Source: CAYFNK01 sp964393215
GTDB lineage: Archaea > Nanobdellota > Nanobdellia > SCGC-AAA011-G17 > PNOQ01
DNA length: 64,000 bases
Reading direction: 5' to 3'
NCBI GenBank assembly: GCA_964393215.1
Contig: CAYMSW010000001.1
Coordinates: 8,095-72,094, forward strand
The position numbers and the translations under genes were made by a program. Below are positions 49,147-57,612 of this stretch, in pieces; the stretch's first letter is position 1; each line of letters starts with the position of its first letter. A model generated the notes under the pieces. That model had not been told where the DNA came from. It ran no database searches and saw nothing but the letters and a program-made list of their open reading frames with translations.

Positions 49147-50090
49147 TGTTTCGAACTCTGACTTACAGAGATTATTTCTGGAGCATTAGAATCTTTTACG
49201 CTCCTAATATTTTTGGTTAATATGATTAATCTTTTAGCAGGACCAGAAACAGATCCTTTAATCAAAAGATATTCATTCTTCAATTCACCATAGCCCTTTA
49301 TTCCACCACTTTGATTTATATCCTTTGAGTCTGAACCGACAAGATAAACCATCTTATTATAATCAGTTCTCTTATGATATCCATGCTGACCATGTTGTGG
49401 AACTCTCCAATCAGTTTTCCTTGGAGTAAATGCACCCAAGTTACCAGCAGATCTTCTTTTCTTCTCAGATTTATGTGACTTCAATGAAATTCCATATCTC
49501 TTAACAGGTCCTTGGAATCCCTTACCCTTTGTAATAGAACGTGTATCAACAACTTCACCAGCTTTCAAAACATCAGAAACTTTAATTTCCTTCTCCAACA
49601 AAGATTTTGCATATTCTAAATCACCGTTCAAAGGAATTTCAAATATTTCTGGTTTTTTCTTTCCAATGCCAGTTAATTTTGGTTGTGTATAAACAACTAA
49701 TCTAATATGATCGTATTCTTTTGGAATCTCGCTCTTAGTTTCTTTTTTTGATAAGTTAATCTTCCTAGATAATTCCTTGTCTAAATTCTTAGCAATAATT
49801 TGTGATATGACCAAGAAACCGTATGGAGTTTTGTTGTAAAATCGAAGAGAAAGAGGCTTTAATGGTGGACATTCAATAATTGTCACCGGTGTAAACACAT
49901 TCATGTTCTTAGTCATAGGGTTGGTGCTCTTTTCAAAAATATGAGTCATTCCTGCTTTATAGCCAGCAAAACCAATAACATTTTGAGAATCAGATTTAAA
50001 CCATGATTTAATATTAGAATATATTCTTTGAGACCTTACCCTAGGCCAAACTTGCAAACTTCCTGATCGTGGTTTGTGCGATTTCGACAT
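49143..50090 (-). CDS. rpl3: Ribosomal protein uL3
   Basis: A 315-residue early-assembly protein and first gene of the ribosomal super-operon on this strand. SHKPRSGSLQVWPRVRS, GFAGYKAGMTHIFEKS, TRSITKGKGFQGPVKRYG and WRVPQHGQHGYHKRTDYN are diagnostic of the archaeal form. A promoter is likely in the 126-bp gap up to 50217. Confidence 0.96.
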   Translation of the reverse strand: MSKSHKPRSGSLQVWPRVRSQRIYSNIKSWFKSDSQNVIGFAGYKAGMTHIFEKSTNPMTKNMNVFTPVTIIECPPLKPLSLRFYNKTPYGFLVISQIIAKNLDKELSRKINLSKKETKSEIPKEYDHIRLVVYTQPKLTGIGKKKPEIFEIPLNGDLEYAKSLLEKEIKVSDVLKAGEVVDTRSITKGKGFQGPVKRYGISLKSHKSEKKRRSAGNLGAFTPRKTDWRVPQHGQHGYHKRTDYNKMVYLVGSDSKDINQSGGIKGYGELKNEYLLIKGSVSGPAKRLIILTKNIRSVKDSNAPEIISVSQSSKQ

Positions 50091-50216
50091 TTGTTAACTG
50101 CGCTCTTAACGCTTTTATATAGTTTTCCATCTAGAATCAGCGACTTACCAGATCTCTCTGGGAACGATACAGTAGGGTAGAATTAAGCTAATTTGGGCAA
50201 TTTATAAAGGTTTTGA

Positions 50217-50831
50217 TTAAGCCTCAAATTCTTTCTCTTTTTCACTCTCAGAACCATCAATAATCAATTTTCTAACTAATTTTCCCTTTCTTTTGGCAAA
50301 TAATCTCGCTTTTTCAGAATCGTTTTCATATTCTTTAGGAACAACCACGTCTTCAATCAAAAAAGTGTAGAATAACTCTAATTTCTTCTTAAATTCAGCA
50401 TCAATAAGTTTACCAGCAAAATCAAGAGGCAACACAGCCTTTCCAAAATTACCCTTCAAAGCATTACCAGGTTTAGGAAGAGACTTCCCAACTTTCAAAG
50501 ATCCACCAGAAAACTCAATATTTAATAGAATAAACTCACACTCATCACAAAACTTAACCAAATCAGCACCAGAAATCTCTTCATCCAACTCTTCCTTTCT
50601 CTTACCAGAATAGAAAACTTTACCATTAACAGACACTTTATCAACGTTCTCTCCAATTACTCTAGTTAAATCTTTAATCAAGTCATAAGAACAATTAACC
50701 TTCAAAACTCCTTTTGGCACAGTCATTTTAAGTAAAGATCTATTTTCATATTTTCCTGGACCAAATCTAACAAACTGCTTATGGGTTTCTTCATCAACAT
50801 TCCCATTAAACAACCTTTCAGTAAATATCAT
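50217..50831 (-). CDS. Unrecognised soluble protein, 204 residues
   Basis: No family recognised. The protein has no membrane segment or signal peptide. It starts MIFTERLFNGNVDEETHKQF, contains a CDECEF pair near residue 95 and a long charged C-terminal tail (KKLELFYTF, then IDGSESEKEKEFEA). Placed just upstream of the uL3-led operon on the same strand, from which it is separated by a probable promoter region. It may be lineage-specific. Confidence 0.6.
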   Translation of the reverse strand: MIFTERLFNGNVDEETHKQFVRFGPGKYENRSLLKMTVPKGVLKVNCSYDLIKDLTRVIGENVDKVSVNGKVFYSGKRKEELDEEISGADLVKFCDECEFILLNIEFSGGSLKVGKSLPKPGNALKGNFGKAVLPLDFAGKLIDAEFKKKLELFYTFLIEDVVVPKEYENDSEKARLFAKRKGKLVRKLIIDGSESEKEKEFEA

Positions 50832-50875
50832 ACTACTAAAGGTAACATCTCAAATTTATAAATTTATTTGTAGAA

Positions 50876-50887
50876 AGATATATAAGC
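50876..50887 (+). promoter_or_regulatory. TATA box upstream of secreted protein gene
   Basis: The box agatatataagc lies about 26 bp before ATG 50908, in the divergent gap with the 50217-50831 gene. Confidence 0.5.
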
Positions 50888-50907
50888 CCAAAATTCTTTC
50901 AAAAATT

Positions 50908-51240
50908 ATGAAACAGAGGACAATATTTTATTCCATGCTGATACTTGTAGTGGGTGCCTTGTTCTTTTCATTCCTGAGCTGGATGAATTTTAGTGGTTTC
51001 GCAGTAACAGATGTAAATGACTGTTTAATTGCAAAAAATAAGTTTGATATCTCAAAAAAACATTTTGAATGTACAAGCGAAGGAACAGCAGAAGAAGCAA
51101 CAGAAATTTGCATAAGAGAAGGCGAAACGATGACATATCACTATGTAAAGTCAGATTTCAAAGAATGGGCATTTGAAAAAGACGGAACCAAGGAAACATA
51201 CACCTACGACTTGGAATCAAAAACTTGTGAAACTGGGTGA
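50908..51240 (+). CDS. Small anchored or secreted protein
   Basis: A 110-residue protein of unrecognised family. Residues ~7-30 form a single hydrophobic segment (MLILVVGALFFSFLSW) ending at SGFAV, a motif that often follows the signal helix in secreted DPANN proteins. The remaining ~80 residues are acidic, with four cysteines (NDCL, HFEC, EICI and the terminal TCETG) that could form disulfides, in line with the DsbA protein encoded in this window. Confidence 0.6.
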   Translation: MKQRTIFYSMLILVVGALFFSFLSWMNFSGFAVTDVNDCLIAKNKFDISKKHFECTSEGTAEEATEICIREGETMTYHYVKSDFKEWAFEKDGTKETYTYDLESKTCETG

Positions 51241-51257
51241 TATAAATTTTAGGCACT

Positions 51258-51875
51258 TTGGATTTTATCTACATATTAGCAATAGGAGTTCTTCTTCTAG
51301 TTGTGATTATACAATCTATACGAAAATTTGAGAAGAATCAGTATGTTTTGTGGTTTTCAATCATTCCTGCAATAATTTTTCTGATTGCACAATATTTTCC
51401 AACAAATGAACTACTAAATAGTATATTATTGGTAGTATTCATATTGATAATAACCTTATACCCACTAACATTCCTAATAAAAAAACTCAAGAACAAAAGA
51501 GTAAACATGCTAATTTTCCTAACCTTATTAATTGAATGGGACTGGATCATAACCTGGGTCTACCTAAATAGATATTCCTTAGATGAACTAAATCCACTAT
51601 TAAACATAGGAAGCTTACTATTCTTCAGCATCCAAAAACTACTACCTCTAATCTTATTCCTATTATTATATTTAGTCTCAAAAGACAATAAAAAACTATC
51701 AAGAATTTTAGAAGCAATACTAATCGTAGTTACAATTGCTTATGCAGTTCTATTTGTTTGGCAAATGTATGTTGTTGCACTCTTTACGCCGTTTGTATTC
51801 TATCTATTACCAATTTCGGCAATTGCAGTAATATACTTTGTTTACAAAATGGTTAAAAGTAAATTAACACTCTAA
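51258..51875 (+). CDS. Polytopic membrane protein, six to seven helices
   Basis: A 205-residue hydrophobic protein of unrecognised family with about six to seven membrane helices, few charged loops (KKLKNKRV; SKDNKKLSRI) and no clear functional motif. The likely start is TTG 51258; no ATG exists near the front. It follows the secreted-protein gene by 17 bp, so they may be cotranscribed, though a TATA-like tataaatttta overlaps the gap at 51240-51250. Confidence 0.55.
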   Translation: MDFIYILAIGVLLLVVIIQSIRKFEKNQYVLWFSIIPAIIFLIAQYFPTNELLNSILLVVFILIITLYPLTFLIKKLKNKRVNMLIFLTLLIEWDWIITWVYLNRYSLDELNPLLNIGSLLFFSIQKLLPLILFLLLYLVSKDNKKLSRILEAILIVVTIAYAVLFVWQMYVVALFTPFVFYLLPISAIAVIYFVYKMVKSKLTL

Positions 51876-51913
51876 AAACCTTTTTAAAAGAAATAAATAC
51901 ACAATCTTTCTAT

Positions 51914-51986
51914 AGTCCCGTAGTGTAGTGGCCCAGCATACGAGGTTCTGGTCCTCGTGACCCAGGTTCGAATCCTGGCGGGACTA
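51914..51986 (+). tRNA. tRNA-Gln (CTG)
   Basis: Acceptor AGTCCCG/CGGGACT, anticodon stem CGAGG/CCTCG with loop TTCTGGT (anticodon CTG), T arm CCAGG/CCTGG, discriminator A. No intron. Confidence 0.93.
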
Positions 51987-52027
51987 CTTAGTTAATTTTA
52001 TAAAAGAAATAATTCAGCCAAACCTAT

Positions 52028-52102
52028 GCTCTCGTAGTCTAGCCCGGTCCAGGACGCGGCCCTCTCGAGGCCGAAACCCGAGTTCAAATCTCGGCGGGAG
52101 CA
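52028..52102 (+). tRNA. tRNA-Glu (CTC)
   Basis: Acceptor GCTCTCG/CGGGAGC with one T-G wobble, anticodon stem CGGCC/GGCCG, loop CTCTCGA (anticodon CTC), T arm CCGAG/CTCGG, discriminator A. Tandem with tRNA-Gln, as expected for charging by related synthetases. Confidence 0.93.
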
Positions 52103-52103
52103 T

Positions 52104-52379
52104 TCACTTTTCATACGTGCCTATTGACTTCTCAAGTTTGGTAAATGGCCAAGGCCTATTATTATGTACAAAAGTCATATACTGCAAGAACTTAAACTTC
52201 TGGGTGTTGTAAATCCCACAAAAGTTTGCAAGATCTTTACTTCTTTTTCCAGAGAAAATAGAATACAACCAATGGAAAACAACAATAATTTGTATTAATG
52301 ACTTCCAAACGCTAAGAATTATTCCAGACACAATGAGAACAACGATTCTCATCCATGCTTCTTTTCTTTCGGTTTTCAT
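52104..52379 (-). CDS. DUF4389-like small membrane protein
   Basis: From ATG 52379 (MKTERKEAWMRIVVLIVSG) a 91-residue protein with one or two membrane helices (VLIVSGIILSVWKSLIQIIVV, FHWLYSIFSGK). The WLYSIFSGKRSKDLANF pattern and downstream RPWPF resemble DUF4389. Function unknown. A TATA box (tttatatatt, 52401-52410) lies about 25 bp upstream, favouring the shorter, leaderless start. Its 3' end abuts tRNA-Glu. Confidence 0.65.
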   Translation of the reverse strand: MKTERKEAWMRIVVLIVSGIILSVWKSLIQIIVVFHWLYSIFSGKRSKDLANFCGIYNTQKFKFLQYMTFVHNNRPWPFTKLEKSIGTYEK

Positions 52380-52421
52380 AATAGAAATGTAATTCAACTC
52401 TTTATATATTTTATCAAAAAG

Positions 52422-52431
52422 TTTATATAAT
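52422..52431 (+). promoter_or_regulatory. TATA box upstream of Lon-like protease gene
   Basis: The box tttatataat lies about 25 bp before ATG 52451 and back-to-back with the minus-strand TATA box of the DUF4389 gene. Confidence 0.5.
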
Positions 52432-52450
52432 CTCCATCTAAAAAATAACT

Positions 52451-53266
52451 ATGGTTCAGAGAAAAAGAGGTAAGAAAACAACTTCTAAGAAAGTCAAAAG
52501 AAAAACAAAAGAAGTCAAACCAAAAAAAGCACCATGGACTTATTACATTTCAATTGTAGTTTTATCATTAGGAATCGTTGGAGGAATTTTTGGAGAAGAA
52601 CTTTTGGATATTATTCCAGAAGAAATAGAGCCAAGACCATTATACAAACCATTGGATGGAGAGAACACTGCACAAATAGTTGTACCCGCAGTTGATCAAG
52701 AAGGTAATGGGGTTCCAACAAACTTAGCAGTAACAGTAAAAGAAGGAACAGGAAAAACCTTAGTTGATATTGATGGCTTATTATTCTGGGTAGATACACA
52801 AAACAGTATAAGAATGGCAAAATTAGTTGCACAAGAACAAACAAACTTAGATCTTGACCAATATGACATAATTTACAAAATAGATGCACAAGCATCATTA
52901 ATTGGAGGGGAAAGCGCCGGTGCGGCATTAACAGTAGCAACAATTGCAGCATTAGAAGATAAAGAATTAAAAGAGAATGTAGTAATAACTGGAACTGTAA
53001 ATCATGACGGAACAATCGGTCCGATTGGCGAGGTTGTAGAAAAAGCAATGGCTGCAAAAGACATAGGTGCAACAAAAATACTAGTTCCACTAATGCAGAG
53101 CAAGGAAGTTGCTTATGAAGAAATAGAACATTGCCAAACATTCGGACTTATGGAATGGTGCACTATGGAAAGAATCCCACAATCATATGATCTTGCATCA
53201 GAATCCGGACTTGAAGTAATTGAGGTAACAACAGTAAGAGAAGCACTAGATCATTTCTATGTTTAG
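52451..53266 (+). CDS. Membrane-anchored S16 (Lon-type) Ser-Lys protease without ATPase
   Basis: A 271-residue protein. The N-terminal ~28 residues are Lys-rich cytoplasmic sequence, residues ~30-48 a membrane anchor, and residues ~70-271 a Lon proteolytic domain with catalytic S155 in GGESAGAALT and K198 (IGEVVEKAM). The 43-residue spacing equals that of Escherichia coli Lon (S679 and K722). There is no AAA+ module, so it is a stand-alone membrane protease facing the cell exterior. Similar anchored S16 proteins occur in DPANN archaea; role unknown. Confidence 0.88.
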   Translation: MVQRKRGKKTTSKKVKRKTKEVKPKKAPWTYYISIVVLSLGIVGGIFGEELLDIIPEEIEPRPLYKPLDGENTAQIVVPAVDQEGNGVPTNLAVTVKEGTGKTLVDIDGLLFWVDTQNSIRMAKLVAQEQTNLDLDQYDIIYKIDAQASLIGGESAGAALTVATIAALEDKELKENVVITGTVNHDGTIGPIGEVVEKAMAAKDIGATKILVPLMQSKEVAYEEIEHCQTFGLMEWCTMERIPQSYDLASESGLEVIEVTTVREALDHFYV

Positions 53267-53300
53267 TTAATCTTTTAAATAATAAAAACAATCCTGGCTC

Positions 53301-53780
53301 ATGAAAAGAGGACAAGCAGCCATGGAGTTCTTAATGACTTATGGTTGGGCAATTCTTGTTGTTTTAATCGCCATTGGCGCTTTAGCCTACTTTGCTGCAT
53401 TAAATCCCGGAAGATTCTTGCCTAGCAGTTGTACAATAACTCCTGGCGTATCGTGCGAAGACTTCGTTGTTGATTACGTTGATGGAACAAACGATGCCAT
53501 TACCATTACATTGAGAAATGGAATGGGTGATGACTTAGATTCTGTAGCAGTTACAATTACAGATCCAGATGGGGGAGCGACAATATGTCCATTAGCATGT
53601 TCTAATGGATGTGCAGGAACTTCGATGCCAGATGGAACGCTAACTACTTGGGGAGCGACAACTTGTCCAGGTGTCGGTGCTGCAGGAAGCAAATTTAAGG
53701 GAGATATATTATTTGCTTACACTGGAGCAGGTGGATTAAGTCACACAAAGACAGGTTCCATAACAACACAAGTCGAATAA
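53301..53780 (+). CDS. Type IV pilin-like protein with class III signal peptide
   Basis: A 159-residue secreted pilin. The N-terminus MKRGQAAMEFLMTYGWAILV has the basic cluster, cleavage region before QAAME and a hydrophobic helix typical of archaeal class III signals. The mature part is acidic, Gly/Thr-rich and has six or more cysteines (SCTITPGVSCE, CPLACSNGC, TTCPG), suggesting disulfide-stabilised structure. The cleaving peptidase and assembly ATPase are not in this window. Confidence 0.88.
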   Translation: MKRGQAAMEFLMTYGWAILVVLIAIGALAYFAALNPGRFLPSSCTITPGVSCEDFVVDYVDGTNDAITITLRNGMGDDLDSVAVTITDPDGGATICPLACSNGCAGTSMPDGTLTTWGATTCPGVGAAGSKFKGDILFAYTGAGGLSHTKTGSITTQVE

Positions 53781-53829
53781 ATTTTTTTCTTTTTCTTTTT
53801 TAGTTAACTCAAATCCTTAAAAAGAAAGT

Positions 53830-53839
53830 TTTTTATAAC
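53830..53839 (+). promoter_or_regulatory. TATA box upstream of kinase-decarboxylase-NTase operon
   Basis: The box tttttataac lies about 25 bp before ATG 53860, after the T-rich run that follows the pilin gene (53780-53800, a probable terminator). Confidence 0.45.
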
Positions 53840-53859
53840 AATTTTCTAAAGTATTCTCT

Positions 53860-54900
53860 ATGAATTCGATATTAAAACTTCTTTTAAAAAATAAGGATAA
53901 AAAAGAGATCAAAGGAGGATCATTATCTAAAATATATCTTTGCAATAAATACATAATTAAAACTTATAGAGGAAAAGATCCAAGAGGGGTAGAAAAATTA
54001 AAAAAAGAGGTATACTATTTAAAAAAACTTCCCAAAGAATTAAAATCCCATTTCCCAAGGGTCCTTGAAAAATTAAGTGCTAAAAACTCATTTTCATTTC
54101 TATTAACATATCATTCAATTCCTTCAATAACTGAACAAATTTTAGATAAAAAAATGAACATAGTCCAAATTTGGAAAAACCTAGAAGATATTATTCTCTT
54201 CATGAAAAAAAACCTATATACTAAAAAGAAAACAAAATTAAAAAAGAATTATCTAAAAAAAGCTTATTTTGACAGGCTAAATTCAGCACTAAAAATACTA
54301 GAAAAAGATGAATATTATAATAGCATATTGAAATCAAACATAATCTTAAACGATGAGTATCTAACAAATATATACATCCTTCTTAAAAGATTAAAAAAAG
54401 ACAAAAAGTTAGCCAGTTCAATGAATCCCAAAAATCTAACATTGTTCCATGGTAATTTTCATACTGCAAATATACTTGCTAATAAGAATGAATTTATTTT
54501 AATAGATCCAAGGGGAGAAACTCTTGGAAGCATAGATTACGATGAATCTAAAATGCTTTGCCACTTACTAATTAGATATGATGAAGCACATGAAAATTAT
54601 TTTTCACTAAACAAATCTAAAAACAAGATTTCGATAAAATTAACAAAAAAAGACATAGGAATAAGATATGGATACTTACAAAAAAAATATATTGATAAAA
54701 TCACAAAAAACAAATTAAGAAAATTACTACTATTAGCAGGATTCCATGCAATTAGTTTTTCTTCATATCATGCAAGAAAAGACAAACCGAACAAGAAAAG
54801 AGTTTTATATTACTATTTAGCAGGATTAAAATTAATTAATGACATTGTTTTAGGAAAACAAATAAAAACAGATAAATCTTTGTTCCCTTATTTAAAATGA
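53860..54900 (+). CDS. APH/choline-kinase-fold protein with altered catalytic loop
   Basis: A 346-residue protein with a kinase-like fold: an N-terminal lobe with IKGGSLSKIYLC (Gly-loop-like) and KTYRGKDPRGVEKLKKE, then LFHGNFHTANILAN at 196-208 and FILIDPRGE. Standard aminoglycoside/choline kinases have HGDxHxxN; here the catalytic Asp is Asn199, so phosphotransfer may be lost or use another base, while the metal-binding IDPRG is kept. First gene of a three-gene operon, overlapping the decarboxylase by 4 nt. Base composition is more AT-rich than the surrounding housekeeping genes. Confidence 0.7.
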   Translation: MNSILKLLLKNKDKKEIKGGSLSKIYLCNKYIIKTYRGKDPRGVEKLKKEVYYLKKLPKELKSHFPRVLEKLSAKNSFSFLLTYHSIPSITEQILDKKMNIVQIWKNLEDIILFMKKNLYTKKKTKLKKNYLKKAYFDRLNSALKILEKDEYYNSILKSNIILNDEYLTNIYILLKRLKKDKKLASSMNPKNLTLFHGNFHTANILANKNEFILIDPRGETLGSIDYDESKMLCHLLIRYDEAHENYFSLNKSKNKISIKLTKKDIGIRYGYLQKKYIDKITKNKLRKLLLLAGFHAISFSSYHARKDKPNKKRVLYYYLAGLKLINDIVLGKQIKTDKSLFPYLK

Positions 54901-56552
54901 ATATTAAATCAATATACAAAAAAATTGCAAGATATTATCCTTTAAAATACAAAAAGAACGATCTTCCATACTTTCTAAAAGAATATTTTAAAATTTTAGA
55001 TCACAAAATTCCCAGTTCAGTTTCTCCAAGAATAGGTGGCAAATTTGGAAAAGATTATTACAATAGTTTAATAGATAAATACTCCAAAATACCTAAAAAA
55101 CCAAGTAATCCTCTAAAATCCTCTTCTAAAATTGTAAATGACTTATTTCAAGGTGTTCTTCGTTGGAGAAGCCCCTTATTACAATATAATGTTGGATCTG
55201 CAGTCAACACACCTTCTTCTGCAATATACTCTCTTGCTTTAGATGAAAATATTTATTCTATTGATGAAGGTCTAGCGGGAAATGCACTTGTTGCTGAAAA
55301 AGCAGTAATAAGAATATTATCTAATCTAGCAAATCTTAAGAAACCAGGATCTGGATTGTTTGTTTTCGGAGGAACAGCCACAAATCTTTACGCAACAAAG
55401 TTGGGATTAAAGAAGAATTGTCCAGGAGCGGATAAGAAAGGAGTTCCAAAAAACGTAAGGATATTTGTGACAGAAGACTCACACTTCACACACTCACTAA
55501 GTGCAGACTGGTTAGGAATTGGTACTGATAAAATTATAAAAATAATTGCAAATAAAGATAGAACTAGCAATATTGAGGACTTCTCTATAAAACTTGAAAA
55601 AGAGCTTAAGAAAGGAAATGTTGTGACTTCAATTTTATTAAACGGAGGAACCACATATGATCATACAGTAGATGAAATTAAAAAATTTATAAATGTTAGA
55701 AATAAATTAGTAAAAAAATATTCTCTGAAATACACACCACACATTCATGTAGATTCTGTAATTGGATGGGGCTGGTTATTTTTTAAAGAATATGACTTTA
55801 AAAAGAATAAATTAGACTTATCAAAAAATTGCTTAGAAAAAATAAAAAAACAATATTTGAAAATTTCTCAATTAAAGTATGCTGATAGTTGGGGAGTTGA
55901 CTTTCATAAAGGCATTGGAGGATGCCCTGTAAATAGTAGTATGGTTATGTTCAACAAAGCCTCGGATCTGGCATACTTATCTAAAACAAACAATCCAGAT
56001 TTAGAAATGCACCAATTAGCAAGAGAAATTAATTATATCTCTCCTGCAGATTATACGCTTGAAACTTCAAGAAATGCTGGAGCCGCATTGGCAGCACTAG
56101 CCTCAATTAATTTTCTCGGAATTGAAGGATATCAAAGAAATTTATCAAACCTAATAGAGAATACACAATTAGTTAGAAAACTTCTTGATAATAAAAAAGA
56201 TCTATATGTCATGAATCTTTTTTCAAATGGCTTCGCTACGATGGTAAGATTACTCCCTCCTGAAATAAAGAGAACTGTAGATACAGATTCCTTAACAAAA
56301 GATATTTCAATAATAAATAAATATATCAAAGAATTTTATCTTTGGGATTATAAGAATAGAATTTTAAAAAATAACAATAGCCCAAATTATTCTTTCAGCT
56401 CAACATATTTTAAGTATAATGGAAATAAAATTTCAGCTATAAAGATATACCCAGTTTCTCCCCACTATAATAACAAATTTGCCAAAGAAACGGTAAAGAC
56501 TCTAATCAATCAAAAAAAGATATTTGATAATGAAATATGGTTAAAGAATTAA
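54897..56552 (+). CDS. Group II PLP-dependent decarboxylase-like enzyme
   Basis: A 551-residue fold-type I PLP enzyme of the glutamate/aromatic-amino-acid decarboxylase family. Motifs: FVFGGTATNLYATKLGL for PLP phosphate, the stacking His in DSHFTHSLSA, LNGGTTYDHTVDEI, HVDSVIGWGWLF (PLP-binding Asp) and the Schiff-base lysine K338 in WGVDFHKGIGG. The substrate is not evident. Neighbouring kinase-fold and nucleotidyltransferase-fold genes suggest the product amine is activated or attached to something. Confidence 0.8.
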   Translation: MNIKSIYKKIARYYPLKYKKNDLPYFLKEYFKILDHKIPSSVSPRIGGKFGKDYYNSLIDKYSKIPKKPSNPLKSSSKIVNDLFQGVLRWRSPLLQYNVGSAVNTPSSAIYSLALDENIYSIDEGLAGNALVAEKAVIRILSNLANLKKPGSGLFVFGGTATNLYATKLGLKKNCPGADKKGVPKNVRIFVTEDSHFTHSLSADWLGIGTDKIIKIIANKDRTSNIEDFSIKLEKELKKGNVVTSILLNGGTTYDHTVDEIKKFINVRNKLVKKYSLKYTPHIHVDSVIGWGWLFFKEYDFKKNKLDLSKNCLEKIKKQYLKISQLKYADSWGVDFHKGIGGCPVNSSMVMFNKASDLAYLSKTNNPDLEMHQLAREINYISPADYTLETSRNAGAALAALASINFLGIEGYQRNLSNLIENTQLVRKLLDNKKDLYVMNLFSNGFATMVRLLPPEIKRTVDTDSLTKDISIINKYIKEFYLWDYKNRILKNNNSPNYSFSSTYFKYNGNKISAIKIYPVSPHYNNKFAKETVKTLINQKKIFDNEIWLKN

Positions 56553-57463
56553 TCATTCCACAAAAAATAGAGAACTTAATGAAATCCATATCATATAAGA
56601 CAGGGATTAAAGAGTTCATTCTCTTTGGGGGAAATGTAATAGATTATTTTTTGTCTAAAAAACTCAATACGTTAGATATAGATATAATAATAGAAGGAAC
56701 AAATACAAAAAAAATAAATAAAATTATACAAGACTTAAAAAATAGAGGTTTTCATGTTTCAAAGAAAAGAAGATATTATATATTAATGGACAAAAAAATA
56801 TATTTACTTCAAGCTACAAAAGATAAGTTTAATCTAGATATAGCTTTTACAAATGAACCAAAGATCTTGCCAGGACCATTTAATGCTTTAAGTATGTATT
56901 GCGAATTCCCTGGAAAAATATGCTATGATCCGTATGGGTGTATAGATTCTATTAAAAATAAATCATTTTCTTGCATACCTTCTAAAAATTTTAAAAATGA
57001 AAATCCATATATTTTAATTTCAAGGTTCATTCTATTATGCTCAAAATATAATGCAAGTATAAGCCAATCAAAAGAACATAAAAAAATTATAGAAGAATTC
57101 AATAAAAAAAAGAAAACTTTTAAAATAGATACAACTTTCAAAAAAGAAGTTTTTCTCTCATTTATCTCCAAAATATTCAAATCAATTCTCTTGTCAAAAA
57201 ATAAAAAAAGATTTATCAAAGAGTTAAAAGATTCAGACATATTAATAGACACTTTTGATGAACTCAATGAGGCATTAAAAATTGCAGGATCTAAAAAATA
57301 TGGAAAAAATATACATAAAATAAAAGATAAACTTAATTTAATCAACTATTTTGGGCAGATATTGCAATCAAAGAAAAAGAAAAAATACTTTTCAATTATT
57401 GGTAAATTATCAAGTAGGGAATGGGATGAAGGAGATAAAAGTCTAAAAGTTAACAAAAAATAA
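56537..57463 (+). CDS. Pol-beta-type nucleotidyltransferase-like protein
   Basis: A 308-residue protein whose N-terminal domain resembles the head of CCA-adding/poly(A) polymerases: FILFGGNVIDYFLSKKLNTLDI with D-x-D in LDIDIIIEG and a third Asp in KFNLDIAFTNE. The C-terminal half is helical, Lys-rich and unrecognised. It overlaps the decarboxylase gene by 16 bp and closes the operon. It could transfer a nucleotide to a small molecule or RNA; a CCA enzyme role is unlikely given the divergent C-terminus. Confidence 0.65.
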   Translation: MVKELIIPQKIENLMKSISYKTGIKEFILFGGNVIDYFLSKKLNTLDIDIIIEGTNTKKINKIIQDLKNRGFHVSKKRRYYILMDKKIYLLQATKDKFNLDIAFTNEPKILPGPFNALSMYCEFPGKICYDPYGCIDSIKNKSFSCIPSKNFKNENPYILISRFILLCSKYNASISQSKEHKKIIEEFNKKKKTFKIDTTFKKEVFLSFISKIFKSILLSKNKKRFIKELKDSDILIDTFDELNEALKIAGSKKYGKNIHKIKDKLNLINYFGQILQSKKKKKYFSIIGKLSSREWDEGDKSLKVNKK

Positions 57464-57581
57464 TGATCTTCTTAAGAAAGAAATAGCACAATGAATTTAT
57501 AAATAAACAGGTCAGAAAGGCCAATTAAGGGAAAATTACACCATAAATTATAACCACTTCTGAATAACAACGATAGAAAAA

Positions 57582-57591
57582 CTTATAAATT
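57582..57591 (+). promoter_or_regulatory. TATA box upstream of metG
   Basis: The box cttataaatt lies about 25 bp before ATG 57613, ideal for a leaderless metG transcript. Confidence 0.55.
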
Positions 57592-57612
57592 AACCGTTAG
57601 GTTTAAAAGTCT

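Noticed and set aside
53480..53770. Antisense gene opposite the pilin
   Set aside because: The minus-strand frame is a by-product of the biased pilin composition; it lacks a start signal and any recognisable motif.
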